Assembly: GCA_963697205.1 (NCBI GenBank)
Contig: CAVONB010000015.1
Location: 248,001 to 312,000 of the forward strand
Length of the DNA: 64,000 bases
From: CAVONB01 sp963697205
Lineage (GTDB): Bacteria > Pseudomonadota > Alphaproteobacteria > Rhizobiales > Hyphomicrobiaceae
Reading direction: 5' to 3'
The notes under the pieces were generated by a model, which saw nothing but the letters and a program-made list of their open reading frames with translations, was not told the origin of the DNA and ran no database searches. A program made the position numbers and the translations under genes. Below, one piece after another: positions 46,462 through 55,729 of this stretch (positions are counted from its first letter, which is position 1; each line of letters begins with the position of its first letter).

Positions 46462-48570
46462 ATGAGCTTTGAACGACTTTTCAATCCGCGCGGCATCGCG
46501 ATCGTCGGCGCATCCGCCGATCTGACGCGCATCGGCGGGCATCCGATCCGTGCCCTGCGCAACGCCGGTTACAAGGGGCGCGTCTATCCGGTTAATCCAA
46601 AGCGCACAGAGATCGCCGGGCTCACCTGCTATCCCTCGGTGGCTGCGATCGACGGCGCGTGCGACCTGGCGATCGTGGCGGTGCCGGCGGCGTCGGCGCC
46701 GGAAGCGGTGCGGGCGTGCGGAGAAGCTGGGATCGCGTTCGCGGTCGTGTTCACGGCGGGGTTCCGCGAGACGGGAACGCAGGGACGCGCGCTCGAAGAT
46801 GCGCTTGCCGCGGCCGCCAAAGACACGGGCATCCGGGTGATCGGGCCGAACTGCCAGGGCATGCTGGCGCTGGACTCGCGCGTGTGGGCGGTGTTCGGCA
46901 GCCTAGTGGAGGAATCCGATCTGCGGGTGGGGCGCGTCAGCGGCTGTTTCCAGTCCGGCGGGTTCGGGTTCGGTATCGTCAACCTTGCCGAGCAGCAGGG
47001 CGTCGGGTTCCGCGTGTGCGTCTCGACGGGCAACGAGACGGACGTGACGACGCCGGAGCTGCTGCTGGGCTTTCTGGACGATCCGGGCTGCGAGATGGCG
47101 TTTGCGCTGCTGGAAGGCACGCCCGATGCGCGCCGGCTCCTGGAAGTCGGGCGGCGCTCGCTTCAGACCGGCAAGCCTGTTCTGGTGTGGAAGAGTGCGC
47201 AGACCGAGGCGGGCGCGAAGGCGGCGGCGTCGCACACGGCGAACATGACGGGGGCGGGTGCGCTCTATCGTGCGGCACTGGCGCAGTCGGGCCTGGTTGC
47301 GGTCGACGACGTCGAGCCGATCACGGACATGGCGAAGCTGGTGGCGCAGGGGCGACTGCCGCAGGGGCCGCGCGTCGGCATCCTGTCGATCTCCGGCGGC
47401 TCGAGCATCGTGTTCGCAGACCGTGCGCTGGAGGCGGGCCTGACGCTGCCGCCGTTCGAGCCCAAGACGCTGGATGCGATGCGCGCGGTGATCCCGACGT
47501 TCGGCTCGCCGGAGAACCCGGCCGACGTGACGGCGGCGATCTTCAACGATCTGTCGATCCTGACGCGCGCGCTCGACATCGTGCTCGCCGATCCCAACAT
47601 TGACCAGATCGCCATCCTGCTGGCGTCGATCCCGGGGGTGCCGGCGTTGCGGGTCGCCGAAGCGATCGCCGCGGTGGCGGCGCGGACCGACAAGCCGATC
47701 ACGGTCGGCTGGTCGGGGCGGCGGTCGAAGTCGGAAGAGGCCTATCAGGTGCTCGAAGCCGCGCGCGTGCCGGTGGTCCCGACGCCCGTCAGGCTCGCGG
47801 CCGCGATGGGCCGGCTGACGCGATTTGCGATGGACCGGGCGCGGCTCGGGACGCGGAGCGTGCCGGCGCCGATGGCGCGGCCTGTGGGCCTGGCGTTGCC
47901 GGACGGTGCGGCGACGCTCAGCGAGACGGAGAGCAAGCGCATCCTTGCGGCGTTCGGCGTGCCGGTGACGCGCGAGATCCTGGTGCGGGAGGGCGAGGAC
48001 GCCGCGGCGGCCGCGGCGGCGGCAGGCTTGGCGGCGCCTTATGCCGTCAAGGTCGTGTCGGCCGACATTGCGCACAAGTCCGACGTCGGAGGTGTCGCGC
48101 TCGGTGTGGCGGCGGGTCAGCCGCTGACGGCTGCGGTGGCCGACGTCATCGCGAGCGGACGGCGTGCGGTTTCCGGCGCGCGGATCAACGGGGCGATCGT
48201 GGCCGAGATGGCGCGGGGACAGGAAGTGCTGATCGGTGTCGTCAACGACGCCAGTTTCGGACCGGCGGTGGCGCTGGCATTGGGCGGCGTCGCGGCTGAG
48301 GTGCTGGGCGACGTGGTCTACCGGATCGCACCGTTTGGTATCGAGACGGCGCGCGAGATGATCGAGGCGCTCAGGTCGGCGCCGCTACTCAAGGGCTATC
48401 GCGGGGCGCCGCCGGCGGACGTGGAGGCGCTGGCCGGTTTGCTGGTGAGCGTGTCGTCGCTGGCGATGACGCTTGGAGAGCGATTGGCCGAGCTCGACAT
48501 CAACCCCGTGTTCGTGAGGCCCGAGGGACAGGGCGTGGTTGCGGCTGACGCGCTGCTGGTGCTCACATGA
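46462..48570 (+). CDS. NDP-forming acyl-CoA synthetase (acetate-CoA ligase family)
   Basis: The 702-residue protein fuses alpha and beta parts of an ADP-forming acyl-CoA ligase. It has a CoA-binding domain (about 6-100, FNPRGIAIVGASADLTRIGG), two succinyl-CoA-ligase-like domains (ISISGGSSIVFADRALEAG), and a C-terminal ATP-grasp domain (about 480-700, APYAVKVVSADIAHKSDVGG). Members include acetyl-CoA, propionyl-CoA and feruloyl-CoA synthetases; the acid here is not known. It starts 10 bases after the dehydrogenase. Confidence 0.9.
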   Translation: MSFERLFNPRGIAIVGASADLTRIGGHPIRALRNAGYKGRVYPVNPKRTEIAGLTCYPSVAAIDGACDLAIVAVPAASAPEAVRACGEAGIAFAVVFTAGFRETGTQGRALEDALAAAAKDTGIRVIGPNCQGMLALDSRVWAVFGSLVEESDLRVGRVSGCFQSGGFGFGIVNLAEQQGVGFRVCVSTGNETDVTTPELLLGFLDDPGCEMAFALLEGTPDARRLLEVGRRSLQTGKPVLVWKSAQTEAGAKAAASHTANMTGAGALYRAALAQSGLVAVDDVEPITDMAKLVAQGRLPQGPRVGILSISGGSSIVFADRALEAGLTLPPFEPKTLDAMRAVIPTFGSPENPADVTAAIFNDLSILTRALDIVLADPNIDQIAILLASIPGVPALRVAEAIAAVAARTDKPITVGWSGRRSKSEEAYQVLEAARVPVVPTPVRLAAAMGRLTRFAMDRARLGTRSVPAPMARPVGLALPDGAATLSETESKRILAAFGVPVTREILVREGEDAAAAAAAAGLAAPYAVKVVSADIAHKSDVGGVALGVAAGQPLTAAVADVIASGRRAVSGARINGAIVAEMARGQEVLIGVVNDASFGPAVALALGGVAAEVLGDVVYRIAPFGIETAREMIEALRSAPLLKGYRGAPPADVEALAGLLVSVSSLAMTLGERLAELDINPVFVRPEGQGVVAADALLVLT

Positions 48571-48589
48571 GCGCGCGGGCGGGGGCGAC

Positions 48590-49690
48590 ATGGTCGTCAC
48601 GGCTGTCGCGCTGCGCCTTGGAGCCATCGACGTGATGGCGGCGAGCGGGCGCGATGGTCTTGAGCAGACCACGAAGACGCTCGCCATCGGTACGCTGGGC
48701 GGTCTGGTGTGCTGGCTGGCCGGTGCGCCCGCGCCGTGGCTGACGGGATCGGTTGCGGCGACGGCGGCCGCCGCACTGGGTGGTTTTTCGATCGGCATGC
48801 CCAATTGGTTGCGTGCGGTGGCGTTCGTGTTTCTCGGCGCCAACATGGGTTCGACCGTGAGCCCTGAGACGATCGCGTTGATGTGGCGGTGGCCGCTGGG
48901 ATTCGTGGGGCTCGCCGTGGCGGTTGCCGCCATTATGGTGTCGGTCTCTGTCTACCTGCAACACGTCCACGGCTTCGACCGGGCCACCGCGCGGCTTTCA
49001 GCGATCCCCGGCAACGTCGGCTACGTGATGGCGCTGGCGGCCGACATTCCTTGCGACGTGGCGCGGCTTACGATCATCCAGATGATGCGGCTGGGGGCGA
49101 TGGTGCTTCTCATGCCGCTGGTGCTGACCATGTCGGGCATCGCGCCGACGACGAGTGGCGGACCGCCGCGACCCGCAGTGGTGCATCCGGTGGTGGTGTG
49201 GGAGCTGGTTGTGCTGCTGGTCGCAGGGGTTGGCGGCGGCTACGCCTTCAAGTGGCTGAAGCTGCCGGCGCCGCAGCTGTTCGGCGCCATGTTCGCGGCG
49301 GCGGTGCTGTTCGGCTCCGGCGCCTTCACGACGGGCATGCCGGCGTGGATGCTGGCGCCTGCATTCGTGGTCACCGGCGCGATGGTCGGCACCAACTTCC
49401 AGGGCATGGATCACAAGCTGTTGCGCGACACGCTCGTCGCCAGCATCGGCAACGTGGTGATCGGCTCGGCGGTCGGGCTCGCCATCGCGTGGCCGGTGGC
49501 GTCGCTGCTCGGATTGCCGGTTGCCCAGCTTTGGCTCGCGTATGCGCCGGGAGGCGTGGAGACTATGGCGGTGATGGCGCTGGCGCTGGGTTTCGACGCG
49601 GCGTTCGTTGGCACGCATCACGCTGTGCGCTTCGTCCTGCTTGGCACCTACGTGCCGTTCTGGGTACGCAAGCTGCAAAGACGCGACTGA
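48590..49690 (+). CDS. AbrB family membrane protein
   Basis: The 366-residue protein has about ten helices in two repeats. Each carries the AbrB-duplication signature (LAGAPAPWLTGSVAATAAAA and LKLPAPQLFGAMFAAAVLF) and a Gly-rich PGG element (AYAPGGVETMAVMALALG). The function of this family is poorly known; some members are linked to ammonia monooxygenase annotation by history and others to regulation. The start ATG at 48590 is 20 bases after the ligase stop, suggesting the same transcript and possibly substrate transport. Confidence 0.8.
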   Translation: MVVTAVALRLGAIDVMAASGRDGLEQTTKTLAIGTLGGLVCWLAGAPAPWLTGSVAATAAAALGGFSIGMPNWLRAVAFVFLGANMGSTVSPETIALMWRWPLGFVGLAVAVAAIMVSVSVYLQHVHGFDRATARLSAIPGNVGYVMALAADIPCDVARLTIIQMMRLGAMVLLMPLVLTMSGIAPTTSGGPPRPAVVHPVVVWELVVLLVAGVGGGYAFKWLKLPAPQLFGAMFAAAVLFGSGAFTTGMPAWMLAPAFVVTGAMVGTNFQGMDHKLLRDTLVASIGNVVIGSAVGLAIAWPVASLLGLPVAQLWLAYAPGGVETMAVMALALGFDAAFVGTHHAVRFVLLGTYVPFWVRKLQRRD

Positions 49691-50008
49691 TTTTTTGAAC
49701 CCATCGGCTTTCGGTTCATAGCGCGCGGCGTCCCGCCTACGCGATCGCGCTGCCAAGCGGGCACGCGCCGCGACGTCCCCTGTCACCTCAGAAACACCGC
49801 CCTGTGCCCTCCGGAACAGCCGCTAAAGCCCGGTTGCCGCATTGTCGCGACATCACCGAGGCGACGAACCAAACGGACGGCGACGCGGTGAGACGCAGAG
49901 GCAAGCCCAACCCCCGGACTGGCGACCGAGCATCCGGACAGGCGCGCTGACGCGACGACAAATCTGCAACCCAGTCGACCCCAACCCCCATCATCAGGAG
50001 ATTTCATC
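49691..50008. other. Upstream region of the repeat-protein gene
   Basis: These 318 bases hold no gene I can support. The last part carries a strong ribosome site (CAGGAGATTTCATC) just before ATG 50009. The promoter for the repeat-protein gene pair should be here. Confidence 0.45.
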
Positions 50009-50641
50009 ATGGCCACCATCACCGTCAACCAGTCGAACGATGCCTCCAACGTCGAGAACCACGGCAACTTCCAGCAGGGCAACACCGCGATCATGGACAT
50101 CGACGTTGCCGGCGGCTTCTCGCCCACCACGGTCAACGCGGACCAGTCCAACAGCGCCTACGACATCCGCAACGGCGGCGACTTCGCCCAGCAGAACGGC
50201 CTCGGGCTGTCACTCGAAAGCGGTCCGTTCTCCGGGCCGGTGTCGGTCGACGCCAGCCAGGCGAACGACGCGGCGGGCGTCACGAACCGCGGCGACTTCC
50301 TGCAGTCCAACATCGCCCAGATGGACATCGACGTGTCCGGCGGCTTCGGCCTCGGCTTTCCGCTGCGCGGTTCGCCCACCTCGGTCGAGGTGACGCAGGA
50401 CAACGCTGCTGAGCACATCGCCAACGGTGGCGACTTCACGCAGGGCAACGCACTGGATCTCGACCTCGACGTTGCAGGCGGTTTCGGCGGTCTGGGCTGC
50501 TGGGGTCCGATCGGCGGCGCGCCGGTCGACGTCGCTGTCGACCAGTCGAACAGCGCCGAGTGCGTGACCAACTTCGGCGACTTCGCTCAGATCAACCAGG
50601 CGCAGCTCGACATCGATGTCGGTGCCTTCCCCTGGTTCTGA
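50009..50641 (+). CDS. Asn/Gln-rich repeat protein (five repeats), unknown function
   Basis: I do not recognise this 210-residue protein. It is built almost entirely of five repeats of about 35-50 residues with the pattern V-x3-Q-[SAD]-N-x-A-x2-[IV]-x-N-x-G-[DN]-F-x-Q-x-N, followed by DIDVxGGF in most copies. The repeats start near residues 6, 42, 80, 126 and 175. It is very acidic, with only three Arg and no Lys, and has no signal peptide or membrane helix. The regular Q/N ladder suggests a beta-solenoid or amyloid-like stack, distantly like curlin repeats. The next gene contains the same motif, so they probably work together. Confidence 0.8.
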   Translation: MATITVNQSNDASNVENHGNFQQGNTAIMDIDVAGGFSPTTVNADQSNSAYDIRNGGDFAQQNGLGLSLESGPFSGPVSVDASQANDAAGVTNRGDFLQSNIAQMDIDVSGGFGLGFPLRGSPTSVEVTQDNAAEHIANGGDFTQGNALDLDLDVAGGFGGLGCWGPIGGAPVDVAVDQSNSAECVTNFGDFAQINQAQLDIDVGAFPWF

Positions 50642-50655
50642 TCCAGGCAAGGCGG

Positions 50656-50686
50656 GCGAGGTGCGCGAGGAACTCGCGCACCTCGC
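50656..50686 (+). other. Intercistronic hairpin
   Basis: GCGAGGTGCGCGA pairs perfectly over 13 bp with TCGCGCACCTCGC around a 5-base loop, 15 bases after the repeat-protein stop. No T-run follows, so it may protect the upstream mRNA or reduce read-through to the RTX gene rather than end transcription completely. Confidence 0.7.
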
Positions 50687-50730
50687 ACCTCATCGACGGT
50701 TAAGAGTTCAAACCCGACGGAGCCGATCCC

Positions 50731-52048
50731 ATGACCTTCGCAAGCTGTGAAAACGAGGAGCCGATTGCGGTGGCCGAAGAGACGGCAGCCGCGGAAAGCT
50801 ATGAGACGACGCCCCCGCTGTGCGACACGCCGCCGCCCGCCGAGGACGACAAGCCATATCCAACCGAGCCCGGTTGTGGCGCTGACGCGCCTGTGCCGGA
50901 GTGCCCGCCGGAAGATCCGCCGGCCGAGGCCGCGGGTCCTGTCGTGCAGACGAACGTCACCGACATCGCGGCGGAAGGCGACGATCTCGCGATCGTCAAC
51001 ATCCAGACCAACACGGCGGAGAGTATCGACGGAGATTTGTTCCAGGGCAATGCTGCGGCGTTCGACGTGACGGGCAACGACAACGTGATCGTCAACATCC
51101 AGACGAACGCGGCGACGGACGTCTCAGGCGATCTGGCCCAGGTCAACCAGGCGACGTTCGACGTGTCGGGCTCCGATGCCGTTGTCATCAGCCGCCAGAC
51201 CAATGCGGCCGCCGACGAGGGCGACGCGAGTGCGCTGGCCCAGCCCATCAATGTTCAGGAAGGCGGCGCGGACGGCGACGTCCTGATCGGCACGCGCGGC
51301 GACGATCTCCAGATCGGGGACGCAGGCGACGACGTCATGGCCGGCGGCAAGGGCGATGACATCCAGCTCGGCGGCGCGGGCAACGATCTGATGCTCGGTG
51401 GTGCGGGCGACGATCAGCAGGCCGGCGGCTCGGGCGATGACGCGATGTACGGCGGACGCGGCGACGACCAGCAGTACGGGCAGAGCGGCAACGACACGCT
51501 GTCGGGCGGCGCGGGCAACGATTCCCAATCTGGCGGCTCGGGCGACGACGTCATCCGCGGCGGACGTGGCGACGACCTGGCGCTCGGTGGTGACGGCGAC
51601 GACGTCATTCGCGGCGGGCTCGGCGACGATATCGCACTTGGCGGCGCCGGCGCCGACCAGATCAAGGGCGGCATCGGCGACGATACGCTCAACGGCGGCG
51701 AGGGCGGCGATGCGCTCGACGGCGGGATCGGCGAGGATACGTTCGTCTACGAGTTCGACGTCGGACTCGATGGAAGGCGAAGGCCTGTTCGACACGATTT
51801 TCGACTTCGAGTCGGGCCGCGACACGATCGACTTGTCGGCCATCGACGCCAACGTCAACGAGGACGGCGACCAGGCCTTCATCTTTGTCGACCACGATGA
51901 GGAACTGGCCGCCGGCGAAGCACGCTACTTCTACGACGATGAGACCGACATGACCTACATCGACGCCTATGCCGGCGAAGAAGGCGAGATGCTGCATCTC
52001 GCGCTCGAGGGCGAGGTCGATGTCGGATCGGCGCACGTCATCATGTGA
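50731..52048 (+). CDS. RTX calcium-binding protein with N-terminal Asn/Gln repeats (one frameshift)
   Basis: The roughly 438-residue acidic protein has three parts. Residues 1-72 are Glu/Pro-rich. Residues 73-175 hold three to four repeats of the type [IV]-x2-Q-T-N-x-A-x2-[IV]-x-G-D-[LF]-x-Q-x-N, the same motif as the preceding gene. From about 178 to 340 there are some 16 RTX nonapeptides (GGxGxDxxx) that bind calcium, followed by a DTIFDFESGRDTIDLS C-terminal region typical of type I secreted proteins. One extra base near 51760 shifts the frame; the conserved end resumes in the next frame to 52048. It has no Sec signal peptide, as expected for type I secretion, but no exporter genes are nearby. 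Confidence 0.85.
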
Positions 52049-52264
52049 CGCGGCCGGCGCGCGTGCCCGGATCCCATCCGGGGCACGGCGTGGCGACCGG
52101 AGCGATTGCCGGACCGGCACAGGGCGGCCCCAACGACGACGGGGCCGCTCTTTGTGTTGCGCGGGGCGGAGGGCCGAGAAGCGCTATAGGCAGGTTCGGC
52201 CTATGGGCTTAAGAGGGAGGCTGCGCCTCCCCGCGCCTCCTGCCATCTGCCGCCGAGCCCGCCC

Positions 52265-53266
52265 ATGCGCATCGAATATCATCGGACGCTGATCGCCGAC
52301 CGGGCGCGCAACCGGGCCTTTCGCGATGCCCTGGCCGCCGTGATCCGCAAGGGTGAGACGGACGTGGCCGACATCGGCGCGGGCACCGGGCTTATGGGTC
52401 TGATTGCGGCGCGGCTCGGCGCGCGGCGCGTCTATCTCTACGAGGCGGCCGAGGTCGTGGGCGTCGCGGCGGCGGTCCTGAAGGCCAACCGGGTGCGCAA
52501 CGCCGAGATCCTGCCGTGTCATTCGACAGAGATGGTCGATCCGCCGCGCGTCGACGTGGTGGTGACGGAGACGCTCGGCAACTACGCTTTGGAAGAAGAC
52601 ATCATCGAGACGGCGTCCGACGCCGTGGCGCGATTCCTGATACCCGGCGGCACGCTCATTCCAGCGGCGATCACGCAATGGGTCGCGCCCGTGACGAGCG
52701 GCCGGTTCGCACAAGAGCTGCAGGCGTGGCGCACTGTGGGGACCGATCTGGGGCTTGCGATCGATCTTTCCACGCCGGCGGCGATGAGCGCCAACAACGT
52801 CTATGTGCGTACGGTCCGGGCCGATGAGCTGCTGGCTGCGGCCGCGATCGAGGCCGAGGCGGGGGGAGGGGCGCGCGGCAGCGGTAGCGGTGTTGCTTCG
52901 GCGCGGGTCTGGGACCGGATCGACCTGATGCGGCGACCGAGCGCGAAGCGCAGCGGCGACGCGCGTTGGCGGATTACAAGCCCAACCAGCATTCACGGCT
53001 TCGCGGTCTGGTGGGTGGCCGAACTGGTGCCCGGCGTCGTTCTATCGACGGCGCCCGACGCGCCGGTGACGCATTGGGAGCAGCTCTATTTTCCGCTGGC
53101 GTCGCCGCTGTCGGTGGCCACCGGGGAGACGCTTGCCGTACGTCTCAGCTCGCGCTCGTCGCGTGAGACAGGAACCACACTTACCTGGACTGCGATGCGG
53201 CAGGACTCGGACGGGCGAACGCTGGAGAAGCGCGCCCACGACCTGGACAAGGGCTATCTGCCGTGA
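52265..53266 (+). CDS. PRMT-like class I methyltransferase
   Basis: The 333-residue protein carries the SAM motif ADIGAGTGLMGLIAARLGAR (from residue 35) and two hallmarks of protein arginine methyltransferases. One is a double-E-like loop TETLGNYALEE, with E102 and E111 nine residues apart. The other is a THW loop (VTHWEQLYFPL, residues 269-271) followed by a barrel-like strand region. A low-complexity Ala/Gly/Ser insert is near 200-225. Arginine methyltransferases are uncommon in bacteria; a related small-molecule or protein methyltransferase role is also possible. It stands alone after the RTX gene. Confidence 0.75.
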   Translation: MRIEYHRTLIADRARNRAFRDALAAVIRKGETDVADIGAGTGLMGLIAARLGARRVYLYEAAEVVGVAAAVLKANRVRNAEILPCHSTEMVDPPRVDVVVTETLGNYALEEDIIETASDAVARFLIPGGTLIPAAITQWVAPVTSGRFAQELQAWRTVGTDLGLAIDLSTPAAMSANNVYVRTVRADELLAAAAIEAEAGGGARGSGSGVASARVWDRIDLMRRPSAKRSGDARWRITSPTSIHGFAVWWVAELVPGVVLSTAPDAPVTHWEQLYFPLASPLSVATGETLAVRLSSRSSRETGTTLTWTAMRQDSDGRTLEKRAHDLDKGYLP

Positions 53267-53347
53267 CGCACGCGCAGGTGCGGAGCTGAATTTCTCGCGG
53301 GCCGCCCACGCCGATCCATATCAGTGACCGGCCTTGGCGCGCGCCTT

Positions 53348-53905
53348 TCAGCGGGCGGCGGGGGTGTCGGCGAAGCGTGGTCCTGTCGGCACCGCGCGTG
53401 CGTCGCGCGCGTCACGGGGATATTGCACACGCCTGCCATCGCCGCGCGGCGTCGGCCGTCTGGCGGCGGGCTCGGCGTCCCGGCGATAGCGCCAGCGCCC
53501 GTACCTGTCGAGCACGACGCTCGGGCCAGCGTCGTCAGCGGGGGACGCTGCTTGCGGGGTGGGGCCATCGGACAGGCTGCGCTCGAACAGGCGCGGCCGA
53601 ACGCGCGTCGTCGACGGCTGCGCTCTGCCTGGGAGGGGCTCGATCGACCGCTCGAGGCTGCGGCGGCGGGTTGGTGCGGCGACCCACATGCCGTCCTCGC
53701 GCTGGACGTAGGGCATGTAGACTGGCACGAGACCGGTCGCCTGCGTGCCGACAGCATCTTGGATCGCAACCATTGCCTTCATGGCTGAGGGCGCCTGGGC
53801 CCGCGCGGGCGGCGCGGCGATCACCAACATCGCCGCGGCGAAGGCTGATGCTTGTGCAATGGCCTTGCCGGGACGTGACGTTTCACAACGCAACGGACAG
53901 CTCAT
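53348..53905 (-). CDS. Hypothetical exported protein
   Basis: The 185-residue protein has an N-terminal signal peptide (AIAQASAFAAAMLVIAAPP, cleavage near ARA-QA) and an Arg/Pro-rich, probably disordered mature part with a short YMPYVQREDGMWVAAP segment. I recognise no domain. GGAG six bases before the ATG supports this strand over an overlapping plus-strand frame. Confidence 0.55.
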   Translation of the reverse strand: MSCPLRCETSRPGKAIAQASAFAAAMLVIAAPPARAQAPSAMKAMVAIQDAVGTQATGLVPVYMPYVQREDGMWVAAPTRRRSLERSIEPLPGRAQPSTTRVRPRLFERSLSDGPTPQAASPADDAGPSVVLDRYGRWRYRRDAEPAARRPTPRGDGRRVQYPRDARDARAVPTGPRFADTPAAR

Positions 53906-54116
53906 GACCTACTCCACCGATACAAACGCGGCTCACCACTCAGACTAGCGGCAGATTATGTTCTTTTCTTGTTCCTGTAAAGTTCCAATTTTAGTCGGAG
54001 GCTCTGGCGGAGTCGCTGGCGGCTTTCAGCTGACGGCCGTTGATGGATGCGACCGCGTGGCTCGCAGAGGCGGCCCCGGTGGCCGCGCACGCTGCTAGGC
54101 GGCTTCGGTTTTGGGC

Positions 54117-54848
54117 TCAGATGAGCCGCAGGGCCTTGAAGCTGGCGTGCCCCTGCTTGCCGACGATGATGTGGTCATGGATGACCACGCCCAGCGGCTT
54201 GGCGGCGTCGACGATGTGGCGCGTCATGTCGATGTCGGCCCGCGAGGGGGTCGGGTCTCCAGACGGGTGATTGTGTACCAGAATCAGTGCGGTAGACGAC
54301 AGTTCGAGGGCGCGTTTGACGACCTCGCGGACGTAGACCGGGGTGTGGTCAACCGTGCCCTGCCCTTGCACTTCGTCGGCGATCAGCCGGTTGCGGCGAT
54401 CGAGGAAGAGGATGCGGAATTGCTCCACCTGCTCGTGCGCCATTGCCGCGCGGCAGTAGTCGATCACCTGGTTCCAGGACGACAGGACGGGCTTCTGGAC
54501 GATCTCAGTTCGCGCGACCTCGAGCGCCGCTGTGCGGATCAGCCGGAACTGGGTGATGACGGCATCCTTGACGCCTTTGAACTCGCGCAATTGGGGTTCG
54601 GGCGCGTTGATGACGCCCGCGAAGGAGCCAAAGCGCTTGATGAGCGACTTCGCCAGATCCTTGGTGTCGCGCTGGGGGATGGCGTTGAATAGGACAAGCT
54701 CCAGGAGCTCGTAGTCGGCGACGGCTTCACGGCCGCCCTGCAGGAAGCGGTCCTTCAACCGCTGGCGGTGGCCGACGTGCAATGGCCGGGCGTCTTCGAA
54801 CAGGCCCGGTGCCGGAGCGTCCTTGGGATCGCTGCTGCTCGCACTCAA
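54117..54848 (-). CDS. radC: RadC family JAB-domain protein
   Basis: The 243-residue protein has an N-terminal helix-hairpin-helix-like region (about 28-110) and a C-terminal JAB/MPN metallo-domain with LVHNHPSGDPTPSRADID, including the His-x-His and Asp metal ligands. The cellular role of RadC is unsettled despite the DNA-repair name. It follows map on the same strand, a frequent pairing in alphaproteobacteria. Confidence 0.92.
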   Translation of the reverse strand: MSASSSDPKDAPAPGLFEDARPLHVGHRQRLKDRFLQGGREAVADYELLELVLFNAIPQRDTKDLAKSLIKRFGSFAGVINAPEPQLREFKGVKDAVITQFRLIRTAALEVARTEIVQKPVLSSWNQVIDYCRAAMAHEQVEQFRILFLDRRNRLIADEVQGQGTVDHTPVYVREVVKRALELSSTALILVHNHPSGDPTPSRADIDMTRHIVDAAKPLGVVIHDHIIVGKQGHASFKALRLI

Positions 54849-54910
54849 GCTTCGGACTCCCGATCGGTCTTCGGGCGCTGAGCCCTGTGCGCGGCGTCGG
54901 CTTTACGGTC

Positions 54911-55729
54911 TCAAGCTGCCGTGGGTCGATCGAGGCCGGCCGGTGAGTGGGTAAAGACTTCGCACCCCGTTTCAGTTACGCCGACCGTGTGCTCGAACTG
55001 CGCGGACAGCTCACGGTCGCGGGTGACGGCGGTCCAGCCGTCGGGCAGGACCTTCACTTGTGGGCGGCCCAGGTTGATCATGGGCTCGATCGTGAAGAAC
55101 ATGCCCGCCTCAAGCACGATGCCCTCGCCCGGCTCGCCGTAATGCAGAATGTTGGGGCGGTCGTGGAAGACGCGGCCCAGGCCGTGGCCGCAGAAGTCAC
55201 GCACCACGGAGCAGCGCTCGGCTTCGGCATACGATTGGATGGCGTGACCGATATCGCCAGTGGTCGCGCCGGCCCGGACGGCGCCGACGCCGCGCACGAG
55301 GGATTCGTAGGTGACCTCGATCAGGCGCTCGGCGCGCCGCGAGATGGCGCCGATGGGGTACATGCGGCTGGTGTCGCCGTGCCAGCCGTCCAGAATCAAG
55401 GTGACGTCGATGTTGACGATGTCGCCTTCGCGCAGCGGCTTGGCGTTGGGAATGCCGTGGCAGACGACGTGATTGATGGAGGTGCAGATCGACTTGGGGA
55501 AGCCGCGATAGTTGAGCGGGGCCGGGTAGGCCTCATGGTCCAAGGCGAACTCGAACACGAGCCGATCCAAGGCATCGGTCGTCACGCCCGGCTTCACGTG
55601 CGGGTGCAGCATATCGAGGGCGGCTGCGGCCAGCTGGCCGGCCCTGCGCATGCCTTCGAACGCGTCCGGTCCGTGCAGGGGAATCTTGCCTTCCCGCGGT
55701 GCGGTCCGGTTGACTTCGACATTGGACAT
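54911..55729 (-). CDS. map: Type I methionine aminopeptidase
   Basis: The 272-residue cytoplasmic enzyme removes the initiator methionine. The metal-binding residues are visible: Asp in NIDVTLILDGWHGDTSRM, His in CGHGLGRVFHD, Glu in FFTIEPMINLG and Glu in SAQFEHTVGVTE. The start at ATG 55729 (MSNVEVNRTAPREG) gives a normal length. An upstream extension overlaps the divergent promoter. radC follows after 62 bases. Confidence 0.95.
   Translation of the reverse strand: MSNVEVNRTAPREGKIPLHGPDAFEGMRRAGQLAAAALDMLHPHVKPGVTTDALDRLVFEFALDHEAYPAPLNYRGFPKSICTSINHVVCHGIPNAKPLREGDIVNIDVTLILDGWHGDTSRMYPIGAISRRAERLIEVTYESLVRGVGAVRAGATTGDIGHAIQSYAEAERCSVVRDFCGHGLGRVFHDRPNILHYGEPGEGIVLEAGMFFTIEPMINLGRPQVKVLPDGWTAVTRDRELSAQFEHTVGVTETGCEVFTHSPAGLDRPTAA

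Noticed and set aside
51280..51740. Regular short DNA repeats resembling a CRISPR array
   Set aside because: They are 27-base periodic codons for RTX nonapeptides inside an open frame, without spacers.
53324..53788. A 154-codon plus-strand frame
   Set aside because: The opposite frame has a signal peptide and a good ribosome site; this one has neither.
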